Shown in pieces: positions 46,034-57,367 of a stretch of 64,000 nt of DNA. Made by a program: the position numbers and the translations under genes. Origin of the DNA: Catonia carolina (lineage: Eukaryota; Arthropoda; Insecta; Hemiptera; Achilidae); NCBI GenBank assembly GCA_035578175.1, contig JAQMRL010000003.1:82099969-82163968 (forward strand), given 5' to 3'. Numbering within the stretch: the stretch's first letter is position 1; each line of letters opens with the position of its first letter. A model generated the notes under the pieces. It saw only the letters and a list, made by a program, of their open reading frames with translations. It did no database searches and had not been told where the DNA came from.

Positions 46034-46231
46034 GACAACAGTGCTGTAAATAGCCTTTAACCCCTAAAGCAATACACAAAGCAGTCTAAACGAACATTAA
46101 ATTTTTCTACAACTGTACTGTAATTAACCTTAAACCCCTGACACAATATACACAACAGCATTACAATACGCACATAATTTTGACAACTGTACTGTAAATA
46201 ACCTTAAACTCCTTAACTTTAAACAGTCTAT
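46034..46231. repeat. 74-bp tandem repeat, about 2.7 copies
   Basis: Units start at 46034, 46108 and 46182 with xACAACTGTACTGTAAATAxCCTTAAACCCCT-like sequence; the spacing is exactly 74 bp both times. The units are diverged, and the last is partial. Confidence 0.75.
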
Positions 46232-46239
46232 TTTTAAAA

Positions 46240-48165
46240 CTATTCTAATCATAACTACTCTTATTTTATTCATAAACATAACTTATTATCTCTATTCATT
46301 TTATTCCTTTTATTTTTACTTTCTCTTACCCTATGAATATACGAGGGTAACTCAATAATTATCCGCATCTAAAAGTTATTTTGTTCATCGCACGGTCTAG
46401 TCTAATCAAGAACCTTTTTCTATTTGTAAAGCGTAGAAAGCACCCTACTGTTTTCAGTTAATACAGAAATTAAACATCGTGAAAACTCAGCGGGACGACA
46501 ATTTACGTTTTCACAAACAAAATAAAAAAGTTCATATTAAAACCAACAGCAAAAAATCTGAAACATTAAACAATTTTCCAGAGAGTTTACAGTACAAATG
46601 TTTTTAGATATATGGTACGGCATATGGACTGCAGGCCTGCTACGTAATTACAGTTTTCTTCAATGTGCGTCGTTTGTCCAATAAGCAAGCTGTTTTTGAT
46701 TTCTATCGATTAAGTACAAATTTCATTTAGTTTTCATGATTGCAATATTTACCAAAGGTTTATCCTTTTCCTATGCCCTTTTTTACTTTCTCCCCTCGTT
46801 AAATGCATTTATTTCCTTGTCAACTCTTTAAGTTTAATGAGGTTGTTTATTACCACTGACAAAGTACCTTGGCCTTTCGGAAAACACCATCTTCCATCTA
46901 TTTAGCATTTAGTTGTTTTTTTTCAACCATTAAAATTGTAAAATTAAACAGTAAGGATTAATAAAGAAGTACTTTTAGATGACGGGATTATTTTGATGTT
47001 CGAGACAGAAGTTTAGTTGTTTGCGTTCAATGTCTAAAGCTATGCACTTCATGTTCGTTCTACTTGAGTTTTCTATCAAATTGTAAATTTGTTTTGTTAA
47101 TTTATTTTACTTTGCAACTGTACAAACAAAATCATCAAAAATGTTTACAGTAAGTATTTATTAAAACAACCACGCGTTAATGGCTTTGAGGAGAACACCA
47201 CCTAAAAGTGCTCTTGTAATTATTTTTTAAATAATTTAAAAAAATTTTGATACAATAGGTAAAACTTTTGGATTTTAGGAAGCTGTAAAAATTTTACTAC
47301 ATAATGTTATATGGAAAAGTAATTTCATTAATTCTTAAACAAAATGTTTTGTTTTAGAAATATCCACTTAAACAAATAATAGAACAACACTAAAATGGTT
47401 TTTATTCAGTAGTACTTCTACACATTCTATGAACGTACATAGAGTAAGACTTGAAAGAGATTTTCAGCTAGAGAATGAGATTGGATAATGGAAACATGGG
47501 ATGGGAACTTTATGAAAGTGGACACACTGTAGTACGTACTCGTTGCACAAGAATGAAAGATACGAAGAGGAACTTGTACAACGCAAACACTCTGCTTTCT
47601 CCACCACTATCAAAACCCCTTTCCCCCAACTTAGAAATTTTTCCTCTCATAAACCCAACATTTATTTCTGTTGCTACTATTCATTTTGTTTTTATTTTAA
47701 CCGACATATTCCGTCTTTATTTCTACTAAAATATCTCACTTTTCTACCTTTTTATTTATTTTCGTTTATTTTTTACTTTTCTGCTTGCTTTCAATCATGA
47801 TTGAAACTTCTCATATACTTGTCCCTATATCACTGGTACTCTAATGGAATTTTTATTTTTTATCAAAAAAATATTCGTTCTCTAATATGATTTGTCCGGA
47901 AAAAATTGAATTACGTTTAATTTTATTTTTATTTACAAAACCGATATTCCACAAAAAAAAGGTCCCGACCCGATCCATTAGGTGTTTTATTACGTAACCA
48001 CTGATCCGATTTCAATGAAAATTTCACCGTCGTAAAGTTTAAAAAGCCATACACGTTCTCAAAGTGTTTTCATTTAAGCTTGTATTCGTTCACAAAGTGT
48101 GAAAAGACAACAAAATCCTTTCTTGTTGACATATATTTGACTTTACTTTTTCAATTAATTTGTTC
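46240..48165. other. AT-rich DNA, no supported gene
   Basis: A 47475-47800 pair of open frames is unsupported. ACGAGGGTAACTCAATAATT at 46342 resembles one mariner end but has no partner. Confidence 0.45.
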
Positions 48166-48171
48166 AAAATG

Positions 48172-48740
48172 AGAAACATTTTACATGGAACGTATACGTT
48201 ACAAACTTAAAATATATTTCTATCATATGAAGCTCTCACTCGATAGATGATCTATATAAATTTCGCACAAATAAACAATTTACTAGACAATCAAAAGACC
48301 AATCTTTTATGTGTTGTTCAACTTTGAGGATCTACTAAACCTTCACACACGAAATGTATTCAAGCGACTGAAAACAAGGTTCTACGAGTTATAACGCAAA
48401 ACCACTTTTACGTCACAAACCTAAAGTTGCACAATGACTTACAAATCCTATACGTAAATGACGTCGCGAAAGAACTATATAAGACGAAGCACCACAAATT
48501 TGAATAACACAACAACCTTCTCATACAAAACATGTACACTAGGGCGATACCGGGTACTCAGTACAGATGTTTAAAAGGCCTTTGGCCAAAGGGATCTTGG
48601 CCAATTATAGGACTGTACTGATAACTTAAAATTCCAGCAATTAATTTAAGTTTAAAATTTTTTAGAGATATATTTAGAAATGGTTATAATATTGTAATAA
48701 CTGATAATAAATTTTCAATAAAAAATATTACATAAAAATG
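48172..48740 (+). mobile_element. LINE-D 3' end, copy 2 (decayed)
   Basis: Same layout as copy 1: TTTTACATGGAACG, CTACTAAACCTTCACACACGAAA, and a 39-bp block at about 48522-48560 identical to 38532-38570. The coding part is full of stops. The 3' UTR keeps the TTGGCCAA...TTGGCCAA stem (48582-48604) and TATAGGACTGT. Confidence 0.8.
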
Positions 48741-48744
48741 AAAA

Positions 48745-49770
48745 GTAGGCCTGATAGTTCTAATTTAATGGGGTTGGATTAAATAATTTGGTTTTTCTTT
48801 TCCTTTTTTTCTCGGTTGCACTCAATATTTTACTTTTCATTATTATCCCTTAAAGAATAAGGGTGACGATGATTCGTTAAACTGTTAACTTTCAGGAAGG
48901 TATTAAAATATTTCTTAAAATTACTTGCCATATTTCTATCCTTTAGACACAAGTGATCAAAAGAAAAATTTAATTTCTCTTTCCGATCCCCAAAAATGAA
49001 ACACATCTGATTTCAGCTGACTAAATTATCGGGAGTTCGAAGGTCAATGTGAATGAATCAGTGAGAACTTTCACTATATAAATAAAGTTTAAAATGGAAG
49101 CCAAAATTCTCTGCCAGATAGACTTAAATCTTTTTTTTTCAAATAAAAAAACCATCAAACTTGGCACTTCTTACTTCAAAATACCAAGTTGCTATTGCCC
49201 ATTGAAAGAGAAACAGAATCCTTAACACGTTCAATGCGGCTCGGTAGACGCAAAATCATTCGCCGTGACTGAGCAATTAAACTTCAGTGGCAGACGGGCT
49301 CGACGGCATTATATTCGTATAGACCTACATATATATTTAAAATTGATTTTTGCAAAAATTAATATTTCCTACAATTAATTTTGGGTAATCAAGTAATTGT
49401 AACTCAAGTAACGTTATAAAAAAGAGTTTATTATTATTATTATTATTATTATTATGACTAGAAAACCTAGAAAAATCGTGTAAATGCTTAAGTTTTCTTA
49501 CCTGATTAATAAATGTATGTAAATTAATAAAATCAAATTGTGTAATTATGAATTGTGTAGCCTAGTATCAAATATAAAAATAATTCAATTACACCTAATT
49601 GTTTTTAAGTAACAAATACACGGAAAAGTTCAAACTGAATTGTAAATATAACGATTTTTTTTAAACTCCGTCAAAAAGAAGCGTGATATTTGTTCAAGAA
49701 CTGATGGTGAACTGTCACAGAACTAACCTTTTTCTAGGATTGGACAGTAATAAAACGACTATTCACACCC
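48745..49770. other. AT-rich DNA with an (ATT)n tract
   Basis: Simple sequence (TTA/ATT)n at about 49429-49455; otherwise nothing recognised. Confidence 0.5.
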
Positions 49771-49774
49771 TACC

Positions 49775-49875
49775 TGAACGTAGAATTTTTTTTTTAAGGC
49801 GAAAACCTTAACGAGGTTATCATCGCCTGTTGATGATAACAGGCGATGATAACCTGAAGAACCTTGAACGTAGAA
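49775..49875 (-). mobile_element. 79-bp retroposed insertion with perfect hairpin
   Basis: TGAACGTAGAA occurs at 49775-49785 and again at 49865-49875, flanking 79 bp. The insert begins with T10 (49786-49795), a poly-A tail when read on the minus strand. Its core is AGGTTATCATCGCCTGTT, loop GATGAT, then the exact inverse (49814-49855), a perfect 18-bp stem. Direct repeats plus terminal A-tail are the signature of LINE-mobilised RNA. It may be an extremely short LINE/SINE 3' end or a small structured RNA. Confidence 0.75.
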
Positions 49876-49879
49876 AGAA

Positions 49880-50980
49880 GAAATAATAAACCATATAGAC
49901 GTGACACATAACAGTGTTACCCCGTCACCTGGGAGTGTTCGGTTTGACGCAAAGTTGAGTCACCCGGAGTCAAAGAGTTATAAGTCATTAAATATTTTCG
50001 ACATTTGATTCAAATGTTTATATTTTTAAATTTCCGAATGTGTTCTATCCAACCAATGAATCAATTAGTATCTCTCATAAAGACAATATTTAATTAACGT
50101 ATGAATTGATGCACGGAATTTGGGCCAATTGGAAATTTCCAATTATTAATTTCTTGTTAACCATAAAGTAATTTATCGTTATTAGTGCAGTAAGTTAGTT
50201 AAAAAGTAATTTAGTTGTCAACTATTCCTGGAAGTTATAAGAAAACCTCTATTTAGTTCACGAGTAGAATTTGGTTTCAAGTTCTCTTACATTTCCATGG
50301 AACTTTAATAATTATTACATTCCATAATTAATTTGTAATTAAACTCTCAGATAGGATAAAACTTTAAGTTATTTTTACAAAAGCGAAGAACTAATTCGTA
50401 AGTTAAGAAGTTTAGAACGAAGGCGCAATATAGAGGTATAAGTACAGTTCGTGGAAACAGCAGTTGATATAATGAAGACAGTATTTACATCAAACGTGTT
50501 TACCAAAGATTTAATGGAACAACTATTTTTACAGTAATAATGAAACCAGGTATCTTAGTAACTAATGGATCATATAGGCAACTATTTAATTACAGAATAT
50601 TGTGGATCGTGTGGATTGAAATTTAATGAAAATTCTAGTAAAATAATATTGCATCATTGCATAGTGATCTAGTAACATCACTGATATTTGAAGGAATAGG
50701 TTGTTTGCTGGAAGAAATTGAGATGTTTATGACAAAAATTACCTTTGTCATAAAAGTAACATTTTCGGTAAAATGGTAAAAACTGTTTTCCTCTTATAGT
50801 AGTACATAATATTGGTATTTGAACTATCCATTTGAAAAATGAGTTACTTTCTTCTAAAACAAAAACAAAATAACTGTACCAAAAATAAGTGATAATGTAT
50901 AATATAAAAATAAAATTTTTTACAACGTCAGTCTCGTTATTTAATAGCCTCACCTCGTATTTAAAACACACAATTTTTGA
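49880..50980. other. AT-rich DNA, nothing recognised
   Basis: A 101-codon minus-strand frame at 50678-50983 has no motif or neighbour support. Confidence 0.45.
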
Positions 50981-50984
50981 CATT

Positions 50985-51024
50985 GGCTTGCTAGAGCCTG
51001 CTAGGGCTTGCTAGTTCTTGCTAG
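50985..51024. repeat. Four tandem 10-bp units
   Basis: GGCTTGCTAG, AGCCTGCTAG, GGCTTGCTAG, TTCTTGCTAG follow without gaps. They sit between short inverted ACACAATTTT/AAAATTGTGT arms (about 50967 and 51036). Confidence 0.85.
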
Positions 51025-51394
51025 AAACCCTTCAAAATTGTGTATTGTAGGGGGTGGAGTGTCTTGAACAAAAATAGTGTGTAATAATTACTATACAGCC
51101 AGTTACTACTGTTATACAGTCAATAATTGACTATGAATGGGAGTATTGGAAAAGAGGTAGTAGGTCTTTTTGTACGTCTGTTATTGACAAGTTTTACTAT
51201 ATTTACAATTTTTTTGGTTATGCTTACATTGAGCTTCCTATTATGTATATATTATGTAAAAATCGACTATGCCTTTCTAGAAATAAACACCACCTTAGGT
51301 ATTAAAAGATATTAAAGTGTTTGAATCTACGGTGAAACGTACGTAAGAAAAATATCTTCGTACTGTAACTGTTTGTAGGTGAAAGGCTATTATT

Positions 51395-51436
51395 AATTGA
51401 AGGGGTAAGTGGATAAAGGAGGTAAGTAACATTTTT
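51395..51436 (+). repeat. Left terminal inverted repeat of the transposon
   Basis: Starts AATTGAAGGGGTAAGTGGAT and continues TAAAGGAGGTAAG; it matches the inverse of 55718-55759 except for one base (GTAAC versus GTTAC). Confidence 0.9.
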
Positions 51437-51454
51437 TCAAAATTTTAGTTTTTT

Positions 51455-51740
51455 AAGTGGATGAAGGTAATAAGTGATGCTCTATCATATGTACTGATCA
51501 TTTTTTCTCTTTGTTTAGTAACAGCTGAGATTTTTTTCTTTAAGTAGGTGGTAAGTGCAATAAAAATCAACTGTTTCATGGATGAAGGTGGTTAAAGCAC
51601 TTACATCTTTAAAAAAATTTTTAATTTCATAAAAACATCATCTGTTTCATGAATGAAGGTGTGTAGTGCACTTATCTCCTTTATCCATCAGCATTGAATT
51701 TCTTTTCTAGCACTTAACACCTTTATCCATTAAACAGCTG
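51455..51740. promoter_or_regulatory. Left subterminal motif array
   Basis: Variants of TGGATGAAGGTGGTAAGTGC lie at about 51455, 51544, 51579 and 51649 in direct orientation and at about 51666 and 51709 inverted (GTGCACTTATCTCCTTTATCCAT; AGCACTTAACACCTTTATCC). They repeat the core of the terminal repeat and are likely transposase-binding sites (inference). The array lies in the region 5' of the transposase start, so it may also regulate it. Confidence 0.7.
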
Positions 51741-51856
51741 TTTATTTTCGTTTGCGCGCGTGAATTCACTAATGTTGTTTATGTAAGTTATAGTAGTGTG
51801 TTTGATGTTGATACTGTAATTTTTGTAAGTAAATATTGAAATATATCAAGGTTGTG

Positions 51857-54800
51857 ATGGATTCGAGAGGAAAATTGTTAGCTGAGATGGGAAGATCAGC
51901 CTGGTTAGAGAATGAAACTGCAAATCGCAAACATAACCTCCCTGATGGTAAGTAAAATTCCAATACCTAATAAATCTTTAGGACATAAATTTTATCCACG
52001 GTATTCTTTATGTAGATTATAAACACATTCTTACGCTTGATCTATTTTTAAACTTAATATTGATTATTTGTGGAATTCTGTTGTTATTCTTTTCTGTCTT
52101 ATACTAAGCATTACCTTTCATAACCTATACAGTTTTTCCAAACCTTTGATTAGTGATATAATAGTAATATATTAGGCATTTCAAACTTTTCATTAAAAAT
52201 ATGTTTTATAGTAGGCCTAACATGCATGTCTCTTCAACTTCTTAGTTGGCTTTATTAGTCTATAATATTACAGTTTGAAGAGAAGATTCCTAATGAAAAC
52301 ACTAGTTTAGAAAATACTTTTAAGGTTATTTTTGTATAAACCATTCAAGCAAATTTTAGTATTAGTGTTTGTCTAAGATGGTTGACCTCTCTACAGTGAA
52401 TGTTTTTTTTTTTTTAGGTAATGATTGTACTACTACTGTAATATCTGACACAGCTAAAATGTTGCATGGGACCTTAACTGAGGACTGCCAAACAGATATA
52501 ACTTATGATTGCGAACAAATAATGCCCGAAATGAGTGATGGTATGTATGAAAAAAGTATTTATTATATTTCTAAATACAGTTACTGCTTTGTCTGCGCAC
52601 ACAATACAAATAGTATAACACAGATTTTTCAAACTTTTCATTAAAAATATATTTTAATGAAATAGTAGGCTTAACATGCAAGTCTCTTGAGTTTCTAGTT
52701 TGCGTAGTTAGCCTGTAATATTAATAATATTATAGTTCAAAGAAATGATTACTTATTAGGGAACTAGTTTAGAAATTATTTTGATAATAATTTATGCAAT
52801 GATTGTATTATGCATTTAAACCACAAGAGACAAGCAAGTTAGGACAAAAGTGCTGTTAATGTTCCAAGGAATAGGGTATAATAACATTATTACGTAATGG
52901 GAATAAATAGCTGATTTAATTACTAGTACCAGGTAAAAACTGGTGATCAGAATCAGAAATCAGTGAAACACATTTAGGTTATTTCATCACTAGGGCTCTG
53001 CCACAGCTACCTTCCTCCTATTGACATGATTTATCCATGGCTATCATATTAAACTTAAATAAAATTTAATCTACTTTTATTTCTGAAAGATCGTCCGAAG
53101 AATAATAGTCAATCTATTTATTTTATTTTTTCATTGGATATTTTGCATAATTTTCTTGGTATAGCAAATTTGTATCAAACTTCCATTTTATTTTCAGATG
53201 ATATTATTCCTCCAAGTGAGAGTGACCTCTTTAGCACCGATGGAGAAGAAGAGTATATACCCAATCTAAATGACCTCTCTTCAGATGACGATTTTTTTCT
53301 AACTCACGACAAGGCAAGTTCGAAGACCAAGGCAAAACCGAAGAATAAATTAAGAAAAAACCAAGAATTAAGGACTGTGTCATCACCTGATATTTTTCAA
53401 GCTCACGGTGCTGGTTTGCCTGTTTCCCCTGTTAAAGAGGTAAGAAATAATGAAACATTAGGCACAGAGAAAAAGAAAAAGATTTTCAAATTGCCAGAAA
53501 AAAAGTCACGAAAACGACAGCGTAAGCCTGAGTGCTGGACAAAAAATGCAGCAGCGATGAATCGGCAACATGGCTTATCCTATGTTTCCCAAAATGGATT
53601 GATAGTTGAAGCAAAGAAAGTTAATGATGGCAATCTTTGTAATAATAAGTGCAGGTATAAATGCAATATAAACTTCTCCTTACTACAAAGAGAAGAAATT
53701 ATGTCTAATTTTTATAAATTGGATACTAATTCTCAAAATGCATTACTTTTTAAAGGCATTGTACCTGCTAAGGTAGATAGGATAAAGGCATCAGCTTCAA
53801 AACATAGGTCTTCATCGTACCAATTTTTTGTAACTTCCAATGGAAAGTCTATTAGGGTTTGTAAAAAAAGTTACTGTTCGTTGTTTCAAATTGGATTAAA
53901 GAAGATTGACCTGTTGATCCAAAAGATCAAGAGTGGTGTAAGTTCACCACCTCTTGATAGAAGAGGTCATCATGAAAATAGACCTCATAAATTACGAATC
54001 GAAGTAAAGAACAAAATTATGGAACATATTAGAACTTTTCCAGCGGAATCGTCACACTATTCTCGTAATGTGAACCCACACAAAAAATACTTATCGCCCC
54101 AATTAAATCTATCAAAAATGTTTGAGTTGTATACATTACAATGTGAAATTGAAGATTTTCCAGATTTTAAAGTAAAGCAATGCACTTATCGTCACATTTT
54201 TGAGACTGAATTTAATCTAAGTTTTGGGCATCCAAAGAGTGATACCTGTAGCACTTGTGATGCAGGTAACAGTAACAGTGAACATGAAGAAAATTACAGG
54301 TTTGCCTTTGAAGTTCAAAAATTAGACAGAGAAGAAGCTTGTTCAAAAAACAATGTGTGTTATATAACACTAGATTTGCAACAAACAATGCCACTTCCTA
54401 GGCTGACAACTTCCAAAGCGTTTTACCTACGGCAAATGTGGTTTTATAACCTTGGGGTGCATATTATCACAGACACTGTTGAAAAGAGCAATTTTTATAC
54501 ATGGACAGAAAACATTGCAGGGCGAGGTAGCTCTGAAGTAGGCAGCTGCTTATTAGCACTTGCTGAACTTGACCCTCTTGTATATAGTAAAGACCATCTC
54601 GTGATCTGGTCAGACTCATGTGCTGGTCAAAATAAAAACTTTTTAATGGTTCTGATATATCAGTTTCTGATACTCAAAGGGGTCTTTAAAGTTATTGACC
54701 ATAAATTTCCAGAAGTGGGCCACAGTTATCTTGACTCGGACCGAGACTTTGGAAAAATTGAAAAAATATTAAGAAAACAAGAAAATATCTATCTGCCTGA

Positions 54801-55287
54801 GCAATATCAGGATATAATCAGGAAAGCTGGGAAAAAGAATAGCGTCATTGACATGGCTCCTCATTTCAGGAATTTTGAAACATTATTAAACACACTGAAA
54901 CTTTATAATAGAAAAACAGATTTACTTAAAGATAAAGTACGTTTCCGTGATGGGATAAAGTGGATTCGAGTAGAAGAGTACGGAAGCTACTACTTCAAAG
55001 AGTCATATGACCCCAACATGCCATTCAAAAAAGTAAGTTTGCTTAGAAATGAAAACCAGGCACAACCTGAAAATATAACATTACTTCGTTATAATAATCC
55101 CAGAGGTAGTTTAACAGAAGAAAAAATAAAAAACCTACAGGAGCAAATGGTGTTTGTGAAGGAAGAGTTTAGGTGGTTCTATCAACAAGTTATTGAACAG
55201 CAGGCAGTATACGAAACAGAAAGAGAAGGTGAAATCAAGAAGCGGAAGAACAACTTCAAGAAAGAAAATAAAAAGGCATTATCTTAA
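51857..55287 (+). CDS. Transposase of the candidate Sola-type element, intact, three exons
   Basis: Exons 51857-51947, 52418-52540 and 53198-55287 join in phase 1 at both junctions (G|GTAAGT ... TTTAG|; G|GTATGT ... TTCAG|) to give 767 residues; the 53134 ATG of the third block is intronic. N-terminus MDSRGKLLAEMGRSAWLENE. Residues about 75-105 are acidic (SESDLFSTDGEEE, SSDDD), followed by a basic, NLS-like KKSRKRQRK. A Cys cluster C219/C223/C227 and a CSTC pair (422-425) may bind zinc. RNase-H-like acidic motifs: ITLDLQQTMP (D464), VIWSDSCAGQNKN (D544), and YLDSDRDFGKIE (D586, D588, E593), consistent with a DDD/E transposase. The C-terminus is a charged, probably coiled helix. The middle region resembles the uncharacterised insect/cnidarian DUF7869-type proteins. 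Function as transposase is inferred from motifs plus terminal repeats. Confidence 0.8.
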
Positions 55288-55485
55288 ATTTTAATATTTT
55301 TTTCTACCTAAACTGAAAAATTAAAGATTTTTAGTGTTAAGTACCATTGTTTTATATCTGTAATAATCTGTCATTGGTTTATCATATCTGTAATATTATT
55401 AAACATATTAAATTCTGATTTAGTGTTTATTTTATTATTAGAAACATTGAAAACCACCTAACATATTGCTAGAAAGTTATATTTT

Positions 55486-55555
55486 CAATCACTTACCACC
55501 TTCATCCATTTATATAAGACTAAATTTTGTGTGGATAAAGGAGTTAAGTACATTA
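55486..55555. promoter_or_regulatory. Right subterminal motif array
   Basis: TCACTTACCACCTTCATCCA at about 55489 (inverted) and TGGATAAAGGAGTTAAGTAC at about 55532 (direct) are further copies of the terminal core. Confidence 0.65.
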
Positions 55556-55717
55556 ATTAGCTTAAAAAATTAGTTTACAATGATTTTATCCATATTTTTT
55601 ATATATAGCCTAAATTTGTGTAAATTTATGGTTTCAGTGTATAAATATCATTCAAATAAGTCACAAGGCAAAAAACTTACAAATGAAAAACTTTAGAGCC
55701 AATTATCTCAAAAGTTT

Positions 55718-55759
55718 AAAAATGTAACTTACCTCCTTTATCCACTTACCCCTTCAATT
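55718..55759 (-). repeat. Right terminal inverted repeat of the transposon
   Basis: Ends ...CTTACCTCCTTTATCC then ACTTACCCCTTCAATT, the inverse of the left end. Confidence 0.9.
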
Positions 55760-55764
55760 GTAAA

Positions 55765-56570
55765 ATCACTGTTATGGTTAGTTATGTTAGTTTAAGATTT
55801 AAGCTTTGTAATTAATTTACGTGAAGTAATCTAATAGTATTTGTTATTAAACCATGTTTAATTGTAATTATTAAAAATGCGTAAGTAAATATTGTAATAA
55901 GTTTAAGGAAGTTTTTTTATTATTTATTATACCCAGATCCTGAACGAACCAAGGTTTAATTAAAGCAATATTTTTATATATTTTAGCCTTTCTTGTAGAT
56001 GTTTAGGTCCTAAAAACAAACAATTTAAATCGGGTATGTCAGAAACTTTTAGTTTTTTTGTTGTTCCTTTTTTAATTTTAAAAAATTAAATGTACGTATA
56101 GTATTCAGATGAACTAAAGTCTCCTAGCCGTGGGAATGAGAGAATGGATAACGCTCTCACTCGCACAACCCATACGCGCCGTTCCAATAACATTGTATAA
56201 TTTCACTCATTGTTGTGAGCAAGCGTTTATGCATGCAGTAAACTAACAAGCAAAATAACGACTGTAGTATGTTCTTAGATTTGGATCACAACGGTAAAGA
56301 CCTTTGAGGGCATGCGTAGTTATGCCACATATCTCCGTTTCACTCGCTCTGCTATGGGACATTGTTTCGTCTGATACCTATAGGTTAATCAGATATTCAG
56401 ATTACAAGAGAAAACCAAACTAAATAACAATAGAAGAAAAAATAATAATAGCCAAAAGCCTGGGCTATGTATTGAAGACTTAAAGAGAGTTACATGCCGA
56501 TTTAATTAAAAAGAAAAGTTTTTAACAAGTCTCACTTCCGGTTATGACCTATAGTGCTAAAACATTGACA
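55765..56570. other. No supported gene
   Basis: AT-rich, with a patch at about 56120-56390 of higher GC and several CACTCGC/ACTCAC repeats but no recognised element. Confidence 0.45.
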
Positions 56571-56590
56571 TTGACGTGCTTGGCGCGTTA

Positions 56591-56845
56591 ATGCTAGATC
56601 GTATTAGCAACAAAGACCTACGTTGAAGAATAGATGTCACTGATGTTATACAGATTGCACTGTTTAAATGAAATTGAGCATGATATGTGGGCCGGAAGAC
56701 GGATGGGAATTGGATAAAGAGATTTCCGGATTATAGACCAAGAGCAGAGAGGTGATACCGAGGAAGATGTCTTACACGCACGGTGAACCAACGCAATGAC
56801 GTAAAGAGAATATCTGAAAATTAGATAAGGAGAGCTCTAAATTAA
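56591..56845 (+). pseudogene. LINE RT C-terminal remnant
   Basis: The frame reads MLDRISNKDLR, RIDVTDVIQIAL, YVGRKTDGNWIKRF and NDVKRISEN with stops between. This is the familiar end of insect LINE RTs (RISNKDLRRRTKVTDV...GH..R..DGRW...RP...GRP..RW.DD). Only the last ~85 codons are left. Confidence 0.65.
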
Positions 56846-57039
56846 TTAATCGTTATTTGTCAGCGATTCAAATTCAGGAGTAGACATCGTTAGATATAAC
56901 AATATATGGTTTACATATTAAAAAAAATTGGTGTGAAACTCTCACACGACTTTACCTTTTCAATGTAAATAATGAAACGTATTAACTATGTTTAATCATG
57001 AGTAAACAATGCAATATGAAAAATATAACCTAATTTTTA

Positions 57040-57190
57040 ACATGAGTTTTCTTTTTTTACATCTGACTGTTCTATAATTTTTGCTAATGCAGATGGTGGA
57101 TAATGAAAATGAGTGATGAAAAAATATTAGACCTGACCGGGAATCGAACCTGGGACCCCTGCGTTGAAGCCAGTTGCGCTTCTACATAAG
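57040..57190 (-). repeat. tRNA-derived SINE, family S1-related, diverged head
   Basis: On the minus strand CCCAGGTTCGATTCCCGGTC (B box) leads into a tail with TCTGCATTAGCAAAAATTAT and GACAGTCAGATGT-like sequence and A-run, the S1 tail. The head differs from the other copies (GAAGCGCAACTGGCTTCAAC). Confidence 0.7.
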
Positions 57191-57367
57191 TGAATGACAC
57201 AAAATGAAAACCAACCTCTGTAGAAAAAATGCTTAAATGATGTAGGTTTTTTATTTTCTTATAACTTTGGTTATATTTAACCATTTATACATTATGTTTG
57301 CCCATAACGGGCAGATGGAGTGGTAAATTAATTGCACACGATCTGTGGGTTCCAGGGCTACAAAAAT

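Larger units (their letters stand above)
51395..55759 (+). mobile_element. Complete DNA transposon, candidate Sola superfamily
   Basis: The ends are inverted repeats of about 42 bp with one mismatch: AATTGAAGGGGTAAGTGGAT... at 51395 and its inverse ending at 55759. AATT immediately outside GAAGGGG on both sides can be read as a 4-bp target duplication; because AATT is its own inverse it may instead belong to the repeats. Inside lie a subterminal motif array at each end and a single uninterrupted three-exon transposase gene. No stop, frameshift or truncation was found, so the element looks autonomous and recent. Four-base duplications and a DDD/E-like transposase are known for Sola elements; that assignment is recalled, not tested. 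Confidence 0.8.

Noticed and set aside
46342..46385. ACGAGGGTAACTCAATAATT, like a mariner terminal repeat
   Set aside because: No inverted partner or transposase found within several kb.
53134..53197. ATG and 21 codons at the start of the large transposase block
   Set aside because: They precede a TTTTCAG acceptor whose phase fits two upstream exons exactly, so they are intronic.
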